Assembly (NCBI GenBank): GCA_002315385.1
Contig: DCHZ01000003.1
Location: 84,377-148,376 of the forward strand
Length of the DNA stretch: 64,000 bases
From: Firmicutes bacterium UBA1739
GTDB taxonomy: Bacteria > Bacillota > Clostridia > Peptostreptococcales > Anaerovoracaceae
Reading direction: 5' to 3'
The position numbers and the translations under genes were made by a program. Positions 1 to 8,364 of this stretch are shown piece after piece (the stretch's first letter is position 1; the number at the start of each line of letters is the position of its first letter). The notes beneath the pieces were generated by a model. That model was not told the origin of the DNA. It did no database searches and was given only the letters and a program-made list of their open reading frames with translations.

Positions 1-28
1 ACAATAGTATTCAACGGATATAATTGAT

Positions 29-58
29 CGCATGGGGAAAGACCCCCATGCGTTTTTT
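29..58 (+). terminator. Rho-independent terminator of the gene upstream of the window
   Basis: The perfect inverted repeat CGCATGGGG (29-37) / CCCCATGCG (44-52) is followed directly by six T (53-58). It lies just before dnaJ, so it ends a transcript entering from the left. By the usual Firmicutes order that gene would be dnaK, but it is not visible here. Confidence 0.9.
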
Positions 59-94
59 CGGTTTATAAATATATGATTTGGCAGGTGAAAATAA

Positions 95-1255
95 TTGGAA
101 AAACGGGATTATTACGAAGTCCTGGGATTGAAAAAGGGAGCGACTGCGGAGGAAATTAAAAAAGCCTTCAGAAAAAAGGCAATGCAGTATCATCCCGACA
201 GAAATCCCGGAGACAAAGAAGCGGAGGAAAATTTCAAAGAAGTAAATGAGGCTTACGAAATACTTTCAGATCCTCAGAAAAAAGACAGATATGACAGATT
301 TGGTCATGCCGGTGTCGACCTGAATCAGGGCTTTGGCGGCGGCTTCGGCGGATTTGAAGACATTTTCGGAGATATTTTCGGATCATTTACGGGAGGTTTC
401 GGCGGCGGCAGGCGTCGAAACGGACCGAGAAAGGGTGCGGATATTCAGACCAGGGTTAGTATTACTTTCGAGGAGGCTGCTTTCGGTACAAAGCGTGATA
501 TTCGTATCACCAGAAGTGAAGATTGTCCCGAGTGCGGAGGAACAGGTGCCGAAAAAGGCACTGAGAGAACCACTTGCCCGCACTGTAACGGAACCGGTCA
601 GATTAATAAAGTCAGCAATACACCTTTCGGACAGTTTACGAATGTTACAACCTGCCCGAACTGCGGCGGCAGGGGAACTATTGTAACTAATCCATGTAAA
701 AAATGCGGCGGAAAAGGCAAGGTGCGTAAGGATGTTGTAATAAATGTTGATATTCCTGCAGGTGTTGATAACGATTCGGTAATTTCGCTCAGAGGACAGG
801 GGGAACCGGGTCAGAACGGCGGACCGTCCGGTGATGTTTATGTTATTGTTCAGGTTAAGCCGCACAAAGTTTTCAAACGTAACGGAGCAGATCTGGTTCT
901 GGACATTCCTATAACATATCCTCAGGCAGTGCTGGGTGCGGAGCTTGTAATTCCTACACTGACTGATAAAATATCATATAAAGTTCCGGCAGGAACACAG
1001 CACGGCACTACTTTCAGACTGAAGGGTAAGGGAATAAAAGTTGTGAACTCAGGCAGATACGGTGATCTGTATGTAAGAGTTCTCATTGAGATCCCCAAGA
1101 GAATCAATGCGGAGCAGAAAAAACTGCTTCAGCAGCTGGAAGCAACATATACCTCCGGAGAACATGAACAGAAAAAGAAGTTCATGGATTGGTTTAAAAA
1201 GGATATCAGGGAGGATTCCGGAGAAAAAGATAAGAAAGATAGCAGGGACAAGTAA
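95..1255 (+). CDS. dnaJ: Chaperone protein DnaJ (Hsp40)
   Basis: Co-chaperone that delivers unfolded clients to DnaK and stimulates its ATPase in the cytoplasm. The N-terminal J domain carries the HPD motif (YHPDRNPGD, about residue 33). A Gly/Phe-rich linker follows (about residues 75-110), then four zinc-binding repeats CPECGGTG, CPHCNGTG, CPNCGGRG and CKKCGGKG, and the C-terminal substrate-binding domains. The 386-residue length is normal for full-length DnaJ. The start is TTG at 95, preceded by AGGTG at 83-87; the sequence MEKRDYYEVLG from there is the family N-terminus. prmA begins two bases after the stop, so the two are co-transcribed. No CIRCE-like operator is visible in the short upstream stretch. 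Confidence 0.97.
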   Translation: MEKRDYYEVLGLKKGATAEEIKKAFRKKAMQYHPDRNPGDKEAEENFKEVNEAYEILSDPQKKDRYDRFGHAGVDLNQGFGGGFGGFEDIFGDIFGSFTGGFGGGRRRNGPRKGADIQTRVSITFEEAAFGTKRDIRITRSEDCPECGGTGAEKGTERTTCPHCNGTGQINKVSNTPFGQFTNVTTCPNCGGRGTIVTNPCKKCGGKGKVRKDVVINVDIPAGVDNDSVISLRGQGEPGQNGGPSGDVYVIVQVKPHKVFKRNGADLVLDIPITYPQAVLGAELVIPTLTDKISYKVPAGTQHGTTFRLKGKGIKVVNSGRYGDLYVRVLIEIPKRINAEQKKLLQQLEATYTSGEHEQKKKFMDWFKKDIREDSGEKDKKDSRDK

Positions 1256-1257
1256 TT

Positions 1258-2232
1258 ATGGAGTATATTGAAGTAAAAGTATATACAACAACAAAGGGAA
1301 TTGATCCGGTGTGCGGAGTATTTCTTGCTGCCGGTGTTGAAGGACTCGTAGTAGAGGATAAGAATGATTTTTACGAGCTCATGGAAAAAAAGAATGCCTA
1401 CGACTGGGATTATGTTGATGAGGAGCTTGCCGAAAATCTGAAAAACACAGAAACAAATATCACCGCTTATCTTGAAAAGAATTCTCAGGGATTTGCACAG
1501 CTTGCTCAGATCAAGGAAGAAATACAGCGTCTGGCAACACTGGATGCCTGCGGACTTTTTGAGGATGTTGTTGCATTGTACGGAAGACTTCAGCTTGAAG
1601 TGAAAAATGTGTGCGATGAAGAATGGAAGGATAACTGGAAACAGTATTTCAAGCCGGAAAAAATTACGGAACGAATTGTAATCAAGCCTTCATGGGAATC
1701 ATACGAAAAAAAAGCTGATGACGAAATAATAATCGAGCTTGATCCGGGTGCGGCCTTCGGCACAGGAAAGCATCCCACAACTACAATGTGTATAGAGGCA
1801 CTTGAAAAATATATCGAAAAAGAAAAAAGTACCGTTTTGGATGTGGGCTGCGGCTCCGGTATCCTGTCAATAGCGGCGGCATTATTGGGTGCGAAAGATG
1901 TTTTCGGCGTTGATATAGATCCCATTGCCGTTACGGTTTCCGCTGAAAATGTTGAAATGAATCATCTCTCGGATGTTATAAGTGTGGCAGAGGGAGATCT
2001 TACAAAGGGGATTGATTATAAAGCTGATATTGTAGTGGCTAATCTTATGGCGGACCTTGTAAAAATGCTGTCAAAGGATGTCAGACGTCATCTTAAACCG
2101 GGTGGATACTATATTTCATCGGGAATACTTGAGGAGAAAAAGGATTCGGTTATTGAGGCTATTGAAGAATGCGGGTTTGAGGTGGTGGAGGTACTGCTAT
2201 CCAACGAATGGACCGCTGTTGTGGCGCGTTAA
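1258..2232 (+). CDS. prmA: Ribosomal protein L11 methyltransferase PrmA
   Basis: SAM-dependent methyltransferase that trimethylates ribosomal protein L11. The 324-residue protein has the PrmA N-terminal substrate-binding domain, then the signature DPGAAFGTGKHPTT (about residues 161-174). The SAM-binding glycine motif DVGCGSG follows, with the acidic DID after beta 2 and the family loop NLMADL in place of a DNA-methylase NPPY. It lies two bases after dnaJ in the conserved Firmicutes order dnaJ-prmA-rsmE. Its last sense codon and stop lie inside the first copy of a 72-base direct repeat described separately. Confidence 0.95.
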   Translation: MEYIEVKVYTTTKGIDPVCGVFLAAGVEGLVVEDKNDFYELMEKKNAYDWDYVDEELAENLKNTETNITAYLEKNSQGFAQLAQIKEEIQRLATLDACGLFEDVVALYGRLQLEVKNVCDEEWKDNWKQYFKPEKITERIVIKPSWESYEKKADDEIIIELDPGAAFGTGKHPTTTMCIEALEKYIEKEKSTVLDVGCGSGILSIAAALLGAKDVFGVDIDPIAVTVSAENVEMNHLSDVISVAEGDLTKGIDYKADIVVANLMADLVKMLSKDVRRHLKPGGYYISSGILEEKKDSVIEAIEECGFEVVEVLLSNEWTAVVAR

Positions 2233-2298
2233 AACTGTCACTGACTGTGTGAAACCATGCTCTTTCCGGAACCGAAAGCGAGAATGTGATTTTGCGGA
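2227..2298. repeat. Imperfect direct repeat, copy A (prmA 3' end)
   Basis: This 72-base segment begins with CGTTAAAACTGTC and ends with GTGATTTTGCGGA. A second copy lies 294 bases downstream with the same ends and only scattered differences between. Copy A includes the last codon and stop of prmA, so either the element abuts the gene exactly or the gene end was duplicated. Confidence 0.75.
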
Positions 2299-2520
2299 TA
2301 AGCATTCGGAGTGATTGGCTGAATACATCAAACTTTCTCCAAAATTGGCGATTGAGATTGCTTTGAATTCCCAATCACGGAGGGCGTTCCGCAAAAACAC
2401 AGCTGAGCGCTTCACAGCTTCCGCCTTGGGTGCTCACGTACGTCAGTGTACGCTCCGCTCCCTCGCCGGCAGCGTTCCTTGTCAGAAACAGTTTTTCCGG
2501 CGCCACAACCTGACTGAGTG

Positions 2521-2592
2521 CGTTAAAACTGTCTCTGACTGTGTCTATACCACGCTATTTCCGGAATATAGGCGAAGGTGTGATTTTGCGGA
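2521..2592. repeat. Imperfect direct repeat, copy B (prmA-rsmE intergenic)
   Basis: Second copy of the 72-base repeat, running from CGTTAAAACTGTC to GTGATTTTGCGGA. Its start also forms the right arm of a hairpin: GTCAGAAACAGTTTT at 2481-2495 pairs with 2525-2539 with one mismatch. The whole 2233-2647 gap holds only this element, plus a small CGTAC/GTACG palindrome near 2440. An open frame through it (2315-2602) has no ribosome binding site and looks like a by-product of the repeat. Confidence 0.75.
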
Positions 2593-2647
2593 GATATTTT
2601 GAAAAGTGAATTTGAGAGTTAAATAATCTATAATAATGGAGATATTT

Positions 2648-3391
2648 ATGAGCAGATTTTTTGTAAATGAAGAGAATATTCAACCGGACCTGATAAAGAT
2701 TACAGATAAGGACGATCTGAAACACCTTTCAAAGGTGCTGCGGCACAGGATAGGAGACGTTGTGGAAATTTCCGATAATAATGAATGGGAGTATAAAATA
2801 GAGCTTACCGAAATAAATGCAGATTATGCGGCGGGAAAAATTCTCGGCAAAACAGCATTTGAAAGAGAACCGGAGCTTAAAGTGACTTTGTATCAGGGTA
2901 TACCCAAACAGGCAAAAATGGAGCTTATAATTCAAAAGACAGTTGAACTGGGAGTAACAACGGTAATACCTGTTTTTACGGAAAACACGGTGGTTCTGGA
3001 TAAGGGGAATTTTGACAGGAAGATTGAGCGATGGCAGAAGATTGCTGATGAAGCCGTTAAACAATGCCGGAGAGGCCGGATCCCGGAGATAGAAAACTCT
3101 ATGAAGTTTTCACAGGCAACGAAGCATATGAAGGAAAACGACCTGAATATTTTCTGTTATGAAGATGAAAAGAAAACTACTCTTAAACAGGTGCTCAGAC
3201 AGATTCCTCGTGGTAAGATAAAGAAACTGGGGCTTATTATCGGCCCGGAAGGAGGCTTTTCCGAAGGGGAATGCGTAATGGCGGCGGAAGCCGGTGCAGT
3301 TTCAGCTTCACTGGGCAAAACAGTGTTAAGAGTCGAAACTGCTTCAGTTGCATCTCTGGCAATGGTAATGTATGAGCTGGAACTGGATTGA
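2648..3391 (+). CDS. rsmE: 16S rRNA (uracil(1498)-N(3))-methyltransferase RsmE
   Basis: SPOUT-class methyltransferase that methylates U1498 of 16S rRNA. The C-terminal knot shows the family motifs IGPEGGFSEGE and LGKTVLRVETA, and the N-terminal part fits the RsmE PUA-like domain. I place the start at ATG 2648 because GGAG (2638-2641) lies six bases upstream and MSRFFVNEE is the typical N-terminus. An in-frame ATG at 2636 overlaps that ribosome binding site and is unlikely. The next gene begins 82 bases after the stop. Confidence 0.94.
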   Translation: MSRFFVNEENIQPDLIKITDKDDLKHLSKVLRHRIGDVVEISDNNEWEYKIELTEINADYAAGKILGKTAFEREPELKVTLYQGIPKQAKMELIIQKTVELGVTTVIPVFTENTVVLDKGNFDRKIERWQKIADEAVKQCRRGRIPEIENSMKFSQATKHMKENDLNIFCYEDEKKTTLKQVLRQIPRGKIKKLGLIIGPEGGFSEGECVMAAEAGAVSASLGKTVLRVETASVASLAMVMYELELD

Positions 3392-3473
3392 GGTATATCA
3401 GACCGGATTGACCGCTCGGAAAAGCGTGTTAGCTGTCAGAAGAGGTACGGTAATCAGAAAGGAGAAGCCGCAT

Positions 3474-4799
3474 ATGAAAGTATCGTTTATTACACTGGGA
3501 TGTAAAGTTAATCAGTATGAAACCCAGGCAATAAAAGAAAAAATATCGGAAATGGGATACGATGCTGCAAAAGACGGTGAAACCCCGGATATCTGCATAA
3601 TAAATACCTGCAGTGTTACCAATATAGCCGACAGAAAATCCAGACAGGCAATACGGCATATAAAAAAGCTTAATCCGGACTGCATAATTGCCGTTACAGG
3701 CTGTTATGCGCAGACGGGGGCAAAACAGCTGAAGGATATGGATGAAGTTGACATAATCGCCGGAACAAACGAGAAAAGCAGACTTCCTGAGATGATTTCG
3801 GAATTTATTGACAGCGGAAAAAGTTCAATCAGAGTCAGAGATTATGATGAACTGTCAGGCTTCGATGAAATGGGAACCGTAGAAGCAATGGACGGAAGAA
3901 CCCGTGCATATATAAAAATCCAGGAGGGCTGCAACAGATTCTGTTCATACTGCATAATTCCCTACGCCAGAGGTAATGTCAGAAGCAGAAATGAAGCCGT
4001 CATCCTTGAAGAAGCCGGGAATCTGATAAACAAAGGATACAGAGAAATCGTACTGACGGGAATCAACACCGCTTTATACGGAAGCGAGTCGGACGGTGAA
4101 CCGAAGCTCCATATGCTTATCGAAAAACTCAGTGTGATACCGGGAAACTTCAGAATAAGACTGAGTTCACTGGAACCCACAGTAATAAATGCGGAGTATG
4201 TCAAAAAGCTTTTTGTTTTTGATAAGCTGTGTCATCACGTTCACCTTTCGGTTCAAAGCGGAAGTGACAGTATTCTCAAAAGTATGAACCGTAGATATAA
4301 TAGGGAAGAGTATATGGAAATAGTTGAAACTCTGAAGGCCTTTGATCCGTGCTATGGTATATCAACAGATATTATCGTCGGATTTCCCGGAGAAAGTGAA
4401 GAAGACTTTGAAGATTCGGTAAGAATAACGGATGAAGTTGATTTCTGTAAAGTCCATGTTTTCAGATATTCTCCGAGAAAAAATACCCCGGCAGCCGGAA
4501 TGCGGGAGCAGGTGGCTTCTGTGGAAAAGAACCGTCGCAGTGCTTATCTGATTAGGGCTTCGGAATCATCCTCAGCGAGATTCATAGAAAAAAACCTCGG
4601 TTCGGTCAGACCTGTTCTGCTGGAGGAATACAGCCCGGAACAGAGTCTGATTTCAGGATATACAGATAATTATATAAAAGTATATGTCGAATCAAATGTG
4701 GGGAAAAAACTGCCGATTAATACTATTACAGATGTTTTTCTTAAGGAAGTATATCTGGATGGCATAAAAGGCGAGATAATTCATAAATACAGCCGATAA
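3474..4799 (+). CDS. mtaB: tRNA (N6-threonylcarbamoyl-A37) methylthiotransferase MtaB
   Basis: Radical-SAM methylthiotransferase that converts t6A37 of tRNA to ms2t6A. The N-terminal UPF0004 domain starts MKVSFITLGCKVNQYET and holds the cluster cysteines of GCKVNQ, CSVTN and GCYAQ. The radical-SAM domain has C-x3-C-x2-C in CNRFCSYCIIPYARG, and a TRAM-like region ends the protein. The start is ATG 3474, with an AGGAG site a few bases upstream. The open frame extends upstream into rsmE, but the extra residues do not resemble the family. The CKVNQ form and 441-residue length favour MtaB over MiaB or RimO. Confidence 0.93.
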   Translation: MKVSFITLGCKVNQYETQAIKEKISEMGYDAAKDGETPDICIINTCSVTNIADRKSRQAIRHIKKLNPDCIIAVTGCYAQTGAKQLKDMDEVDIIAGTNEKSRLPEMISEFIDSGKSSIRVRDYDELSGFDEMGTVEAMDGRTRAYIKIQEGCNRFCSYCIIPYARGNVRSRNEAVILEEAGNLINKGYREIVLTGINTALYGSESDGEPKLHMLIEKLSVIPGNFRIRLSSLEPTVINAEYVKKLFVFDKLCHHVHLSVQSGSDSILKSMNRRYNREEYMEIVETLKAFDPCYGISTDIIVGFPGESEEDFEDSVRITDEVDFCKVHVFRYSPRKNTPAAGMREQVASVEKNRRSAYLIRASESSSARFIEKNLGSVRPVLLEEYSPEQSLISGYTDNYIKVYVESNVGKKLPINTITDVFLKEVYLDGIKGEIIHKYSR

Positions 4800-5067
4800 A
4801 AACCTGCACAGAGCATATTTTAAGCTTCGTACATTTCGTCAGATAAATCTGTTGCAGATAATGAGCCGGGCAGCTATTGTGCTCATGACAGTAATCAGCG
4901 ATATCTCCGAACGGTAACACTTTTTATTTCAATAACTGCTAATATTACGCTATGTTTCTTGACGAATCAGATAAACTTCTGCTATAATAAGTAAATATAC
5001 CTCACAAATTATCTTTTTTGACAGGTATGATTTTGCCGGATTTCCGGATATGAGAGGTGGGTTGAAG
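4800..5067. other. Intergenic region mtaB-HIT
   Basis: This 268-base gap holds one inverted repeat, ATGAGC (4861-4866) / GCTCAT (4881-4886), extended outward by CTGT/ACAG. It has no T-run, so it may be a processed 3' end of the upstream transcript. The promoter at 4959-4988 follows. No gene is apparent. Confidence 0.6.
4959..4988 (+). promoter_or_regulatory. Sigma-A-type promoter of the HIT gene
   Basis: TTGACG (4959-4964) and TATAAT (4983-4988) are separated by 18 bases. This would start transcription about 75 bases before the HIT gene. Confidence 0.75.
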
Positions 5068-5409
5068 ATGGCTGATTGTTTGTTTTGTAAAATAATCGAA
5101 GGCGAGATTCCTTCAAGCAAGGTTTATGAAGATAAAGATGTTTATGCTTTCAGAGACATCGAACCGCAGGCTCCTGTACATGTACTTATTGTTCCGAAGA
5201 AGCATATCGAATCCCTGGACGATTGTAGCGAGGAAGACATTGAACTTCTGGGCAGAGTAATGACAAAGGTACAGGAAATAGCAAAGCTTGCCGGAATTAC
5301 CAACGGTTACAGACTCGTTTCAAATTGCGGTGAAGATGGTTTCCAGACAGTAAATCATCTGCATTTCCATTTACTCGGAGGCAGACCGCTGCTTTGGCCA
5401 CCGGGCTGA
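5068..5409 (+). CDS. HIT-family nucleotide phosphoramidase (HinT-like)
   Basis: Small histidine-triad hydrolase, probably acting on adenosine 5'-phosphoramidate-type nucleotides. The 113-residue protein has an N-terminal CLFC pair that fits a zinc site, KIIEGEIPSSKVYED typical of the family, and the catalytic triad HLHFHLLGG near residue 100. The start is ATG 5068, with AGAGGTGG at 5053-5060; an in-frame ATG at 5050 lies upstream of that site and is unlikely. The gene sits between mtaB and rpsU, as in many Clostridia. Confidence 0.93.
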   Translation: MADCLFCKIIEGEIPSSKVYEDKDVYAFRDIEPQAPVHVLIVPKKHIESLDDCSEEDIELLGRVMTKVQEIAKLAGITNGYRLVSNCGEDGFQTVNHLHFHLLGGRPLLWPPG

Positions 5410-5436
5410 TTTTAATAAATATCTTATAAAAAACAA

Positions 5437-5465
5437 TTGATATTGTGTTCATTTTGTAGTATAAT
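5437..5465 (+). promoter_or_regulatory. Promoter of rpsU
   Basis: TTGATA (5437-5442) and TATAAT (5460-5465) have the ideal 17-base spacing. The transcript would carry a leader of about 70 bases before rpsU. Confidence 0.8.
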
Positions 5466-5542
5466 ACTACATGCCGACTTGTAAACAATCACTGCGTGAA
5501 TGCTTCTACAGTTCATGCAACGGAGGGAGGGATAAGGAAAAG

Positions 5543-5722
5543 ATGGCACAGGTAATCGTTAGAGATAATGAATCGCTGGAAAGCGCTCTTAAGAGATTTA
5601 AGAGATCATGCGCAAGAGACGGAGTAATGTCTGAACTCAGAAAAAGAGAACATTATGAAAAACCAAGCGTAAAGAGAAAGAAAAAGTCAGAAGTAGCCAG
5701 AAAAAAGGCTAAGAAATACTAA
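5543..5722 (+). CDS. rpsU: 30S ribosomal protein S21
   Basis: Small-subunit ribosomal protein, 59 residues, highly basic, beginning MAQVIVRDNESLESALKRFK with the usual lysine/arginine-rich C-terminus. The ATG at 5543 is chosen over an in-frame upstream ATG at 5471 because the upstream residues are not ribosomal-protein-like. Purine-rich sites GGAGGG (5522-5527) and AAGGA (5534-5538) precede it. yqeY follows within 16 bases, an arrangement conserved across Firmicutes. Confidence 0.97.
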   Translation: MAQVIVRDNESLESALKRFKRSCARDGVMSELRKREHYEKPSVKRKKKSEVARKKAKKY

Positions 5723-5737
5723 AAAGAGGTGAAGCTA

Positions 5738-6184
5738 TTGTCTTTGAAAGAAAGACTTAGCGCCGATTTTAAAGAAGCGTTAAAAACTAAAGACGGAATT
5801 AAAAAAAATGTTGTTAACATGGCTCGTGCAGCTATTAAACAATACGAAGTAGACCACAGGGAAGAGCTTGATGATGAAGGTGTTATTGAGGTTCTTACTA
5901 AGCAGGTTAAAATGAGAAAAGATGCTTTAGCTGATTTTGAAAAGGCAGGAAGAACGGATCTCCTGGATGTTTATAAGGCGGAAATAGAAGTTCTGCAGGC
6001 CTATTTACCGGCTCAGCTCACTGAAGATGAAGTCAGAGCTATTGTTGAAAAAGCAATAGAAGATAACGGAATCGAAAAAGAGAAGAAGAATATGGGCAGG
6101 GTAATGAAAGCGGTTATGCCGCTTGTAAAAGGGAAGGCAGACGGCAGCATTGTAAAAAATGTTGTTGACAGTATTATGAAATAA
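5738..6184 (+). CDS. yqeY: GatB/YqeY domain-containing protein
   Basis: Stand-alone YqeY protein, 148 residues, related to the tail domain of the amidotransferase subunit GatB. It is thought to bind tRNA, but its exact role is unsettled. Recognisable features are MSLKERLSADFKEALK at the N-terminus, AYLPAQLTEDE in the centre and MGRVMKAVMPLVKGKADGS near the end. The start is TTG 5738, six bases after AGAGGTG (5725-5731); the GTG at 5729 lies inside that ribosome binding site. It is transcribed with rpsU and ends at a clear terminator. Confidence 0.92.
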   Translation: MSLKERLSADFKEALKTKDGIKKNVVNMARAAIKQYEVDHREELDDEGVIEVLTKQVKMRKDALADFEKAGRTDLLDVYKAEIEVLQAYLPAQLTEDEVRAIVEKAIEDNGIEKEKKNMGRVMKAVMPLVKGKADGSIVKNVVDSIMK

Positions 6185-6187
6185 TTA

Positions 6188-6212
6188 ATGAGGGCTATGG
6201 CCCTCATTTTTT
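6188..6212 (+). terminator. Terminator after yqeY
   Basis: Perfect 8-base stem ATGAGGGC (6188-6195) / GCCCTCAT (6200-6207) with a 4-base loop and a T-run to 6212. It ends the HIT-rpsU-yqeY transcript. Confidence 0.9.
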
Positions 6213-6283
6213 ATTTATATCGGCCCTCCGGGCTTGCGGATGAGTTTTAGAAAAACCTTCCCCTGAGATATAAAGGAAAAACT

Positions 6284-7063
6284 ATGAATAACGTGAAGAT
6301 TAATTATGATAAATTAATGCAGAAAAGAATTGACGAAATAAAAAGAAAAGGCAGCGAAAAACCGGGGCTGCTGCTTCACAGCTGCTGCGGACCCTGCAGT
6401 ACCTCGGTTATAGAAAGATTAGTCGAAGATTTCGACGTTACGATTTTTTTCTATAATCCAAACATAGATGATGAAAACGAATATGAACTGAGAAAAGCCA
6501 ATCAGATAAAATACATAAAAGAAAGATACGGAGCGGAAGAGTGTGAAGGACAGGGAATTCCGCATGAAGAGAAAACTCAGTCCGAACAGACAGTCATGCA
6601 GGAACAGAATGCTTCTGTGGCTCGGAAATACAGGAATTCGGGAGAGAAAAGAGTGTTTTTTCTCGAAGGCAGGTATAATGTGGAAGCATTTTATGAGTTT
6701 GCGGAAAACCTTGCGGATGAGAAGGAAGGCGGGCAGAGGTGTATCTGCTGCTTTGAATTCAGATTAAGAGAAGCTGCGAAAACAGCGCTGCTGCGGAGCT
6801 TTGATTTTTTCTCCACAACACTCACAGTAAGTCCAATGAAAAATTCCGATGTGATCAATAAACTGGGAGTAAGAATCGGTGAAGAAACAGGAGTTGAGTA
6901 TCTGGTTTCCGACTTTAAAAAAAGAGGCGGTTATCAGCGCTCAATAGAACTGTCCAAAGAGTACGACTTATACCGCCAGCATTTCTGCGGATGCAGCTTT
7001 GGAAAAAACCGGGAGATGAATTGCGGCAAAGTTTCGGGTGAATATGATGACTGCGGAAAATGA
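6284..7063 (+). CDS. queH: Epoxyqueuosine reductase QueH
   Basis: Catalyses the last step of queuosine synthesis in tRNA, reducing epoxyqueuosine to queuosine. It is the cobalamin-independent replacement of QueG found in many Firmicutes. The 259-residue protein has the characteristic paired cysteines: HSCCGPCS near the N-terminus, RCICCFEFRL in the middle and FCGCSFGKN near the end. These supply the Fe-S cluster and metal site of the family (formerly DUF208). The start is ATG 6284 after AAAGGAAA. No other queuosine genes are nearby. An acetyltransferase remnant overlaps its last codons. Confidence 0.93.
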   Translation: MNNVKINYDKLMQKRIDEIKRKGSEKPGLLLHSCCGPCSTSVIERLVEDFDVTIFFYNPNIDDENEYELRKANQIKYIKERYGAEECEGQGIPHEEKTQSEQTVMQEQNASVARKYRNSGEKRVFFLEGRYNVEAFYEFAENLADEKEGGQRCICCFEFRLREAAKTALLRSFDFFSTTLTVSPMKNSDVINKLGVRIGEETGVEYLVSDFKKRGGYQRSIELSKEYDLYRQHFCGCSFGKNREMNCGKVSGEYDDCGK

Positions 7064-7295
7064 GTATTCAACGAAAGATATGTATGCCTGCATTGCACTT
7101 GCAAAAGAGCCGGATCCTCATCTGACAAATGCCAGTCTTCATTTTCATGAGAGCATGGGCTTCAGGAAAGCGGGAGTGTTCCATAACAGCGGATATAAAT
7201 TTGATACCTGGTACGATATGATATGGATGGAGAAAATTATCGGCATTCACGGGAAAAATCAGAACGGCGTAAAATTCGGAGAATACGGGATTTAA
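7038..7295 (+). pseudogene. C-terminal remnant of a phosphinothricin-type GNAT acetyltransferase
   Basis: From about 7077 this frame reads like the last 70 residues of the MnaT/phosphinothricin acetyltransferase family: DMYACIALAKEPDPHLTNAS, then FHESMGFRKAG, then GYKFDTWYDMIWMEKIIG. The acetyl-CoA-binding R/Q-x-x-G-x-G/A region and everything before it is missing, and the frame enters directly from the end of queH. There is no convincing ribosome binding site. I read it as a fossil left by a deletion that joined queH to the tail of an acetyltransferase. Confidence 0.75.
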
Positions 7296-7463
7296 TTATT
7301 AAAAAAATAAGAATAATTTTTTTCGGCACGGAAAAAGTATAATATAATCAAAACAGTAAACCCTGTAAAATATACAGATATGGTATAAGAGAAGTAAAGA
7401 CACCACAAGATTTACATTTATTTACATTATTACCGTAATGTTACAATTGTTGCCATATAAAAC

Positions 7464-7492
7464 TTGACTGTTTGTAACAAAAATGATATATT
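7464..7492 (+). promoter_or_regulatory. Promoter of the NlpC/P60 gene
   Basis: TTGACT (7464-7469) and TATATT (7487-7492) with 17-base spacing, about 60 bases before the start codon. Confidence 0.7.
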
Positions 7493-7555
7493 ATTAAAGT
7501 AATATTTATATAATATTTATCTTTGTTTTAGGTTGGGCTAGTTTGAGGAGGCAAT

Positions 7556-8266
7556 ATGAAGAAAACTTTATTTTCGGTTTTTTTATTTTCGACATTAATT
7601 ATTTTCAGCTTTACATTATTCTCAGTTGTATCTATGGCAGCAGAAGAGATTGCTATTGCGGACGACAGCGGACAGTCGGCAGTATTTTCCGTTAAACCGG
7701 TAAAGAGCAATCCGGGAACAAGTTTCATAAGAATAGGTGAAGTTAATACACCGGATCTGCTTGTTGTGGGTTACAGCGGGTTATCATGCCAGATTGAATA
7801 TAACGGAAAAATCGGATGGATTAATTGCGGAACAGAGAAACAGTATGAAAAACAGGTTTCCAGGGGGACTTATCTTGCAAGAAAATCCAGAGCCGAAAAG
7901 ACCGGTACAATGGCCGTTGAAGCTGCCCGGAATTATCTCGGAAAACCATATGTGTACGGAGCTGCAGGCCCTGATGCTTTTGACTGTTCCGGATTGCTGT
8001 ACTTCATTTTCGGGGGACTCGGAATAGATGTTCCCAGATCGTCATATGAATATACGGATATGGGTACAGAGGTTTCTCTGGAAGATGCGGTTGCCGGTGA
8101 TGTTATCTGTTTCAGCCAAAACGGAAGCAGAGTATCGCATGTGGCAATTTATATGGGAAACGGTGAGTTTATACATTCGGCATGCTCTGTCGGAGTTACG
8201 ATAACACCGGTAACAGACCCGTACTGGGAGCCTAGAATTCAGAGCGTAAGAAGAATTCTTGAGTAG
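7556..8266 (+). CDS. Secreted NlpC/P60 peptidoglycan hydrolase
   Basis: Probable cell-wall endopeptidase cutting gamma-D-Glu-diamino-acid bonds in peptide stems. The protein starts with a Sec signal peptide (a KK then a long hydrophobic run to about residue 28). A region of about 80 residues follows that could be an SH3-like wall-binding domain. The C-terminal NlpC/P60 domain has catalytic Cys144 in FDCSG, His195 in VSHVAIYMG and His207 in FIHS. The start is ATG 7556 after GAGG. The gene is monocistronic between its own promoter and terminator. Confidence 0.9.
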   Translation: MKKTLFSVFLFSTLIIFSFTLFSVVSMAAEEIAIADDSGQSAVFSVKPVKSNPGTSFIRIGEVNTPDLLVVGYSGLSCQIEYNGKIGWINCGTEKQYEKQVSRGTYLARKSRAEKTGTMAVEAARNYLGKPYVYGAAGPDAFDCSGLLYFIFGGLGIDVPRSSYEYTDMGTEVSLEDAVAGDVICFSQNGSRVSHVAIYMGNGEFIHSACSVGVTITPVTDPYWEPRIQSVRRILE

Positions 8267-8284
8267 TATATAATTAATATGATT

Positions 8285-8316
8285 AAAAAAGACGCACAGA
8301 AGAGTGTGTCTTTTTT
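8285..8316 (+). terminator. Terminator after the NlpC/P60 gene
   Basis: Stem GACGCAC (8291-8297) / GTGTGTC (8304-8310), extended by A-run/T-run pairing, with six T at 8311-8316. Confidence 0.85.
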
Positions 8317-8364
8317 AATATGTACTATAATTATTTAGAATCTAATAATTTGTGAAGAAAATCT

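Noticed and set aside
2315..2602. Open frame of 95 codons between prmA and rsmE
   Set aside because: It has no ribosome binding site and no family resemblance, and it runs through the direct repeat and hairpin; it is better explained as a repeat artefact.
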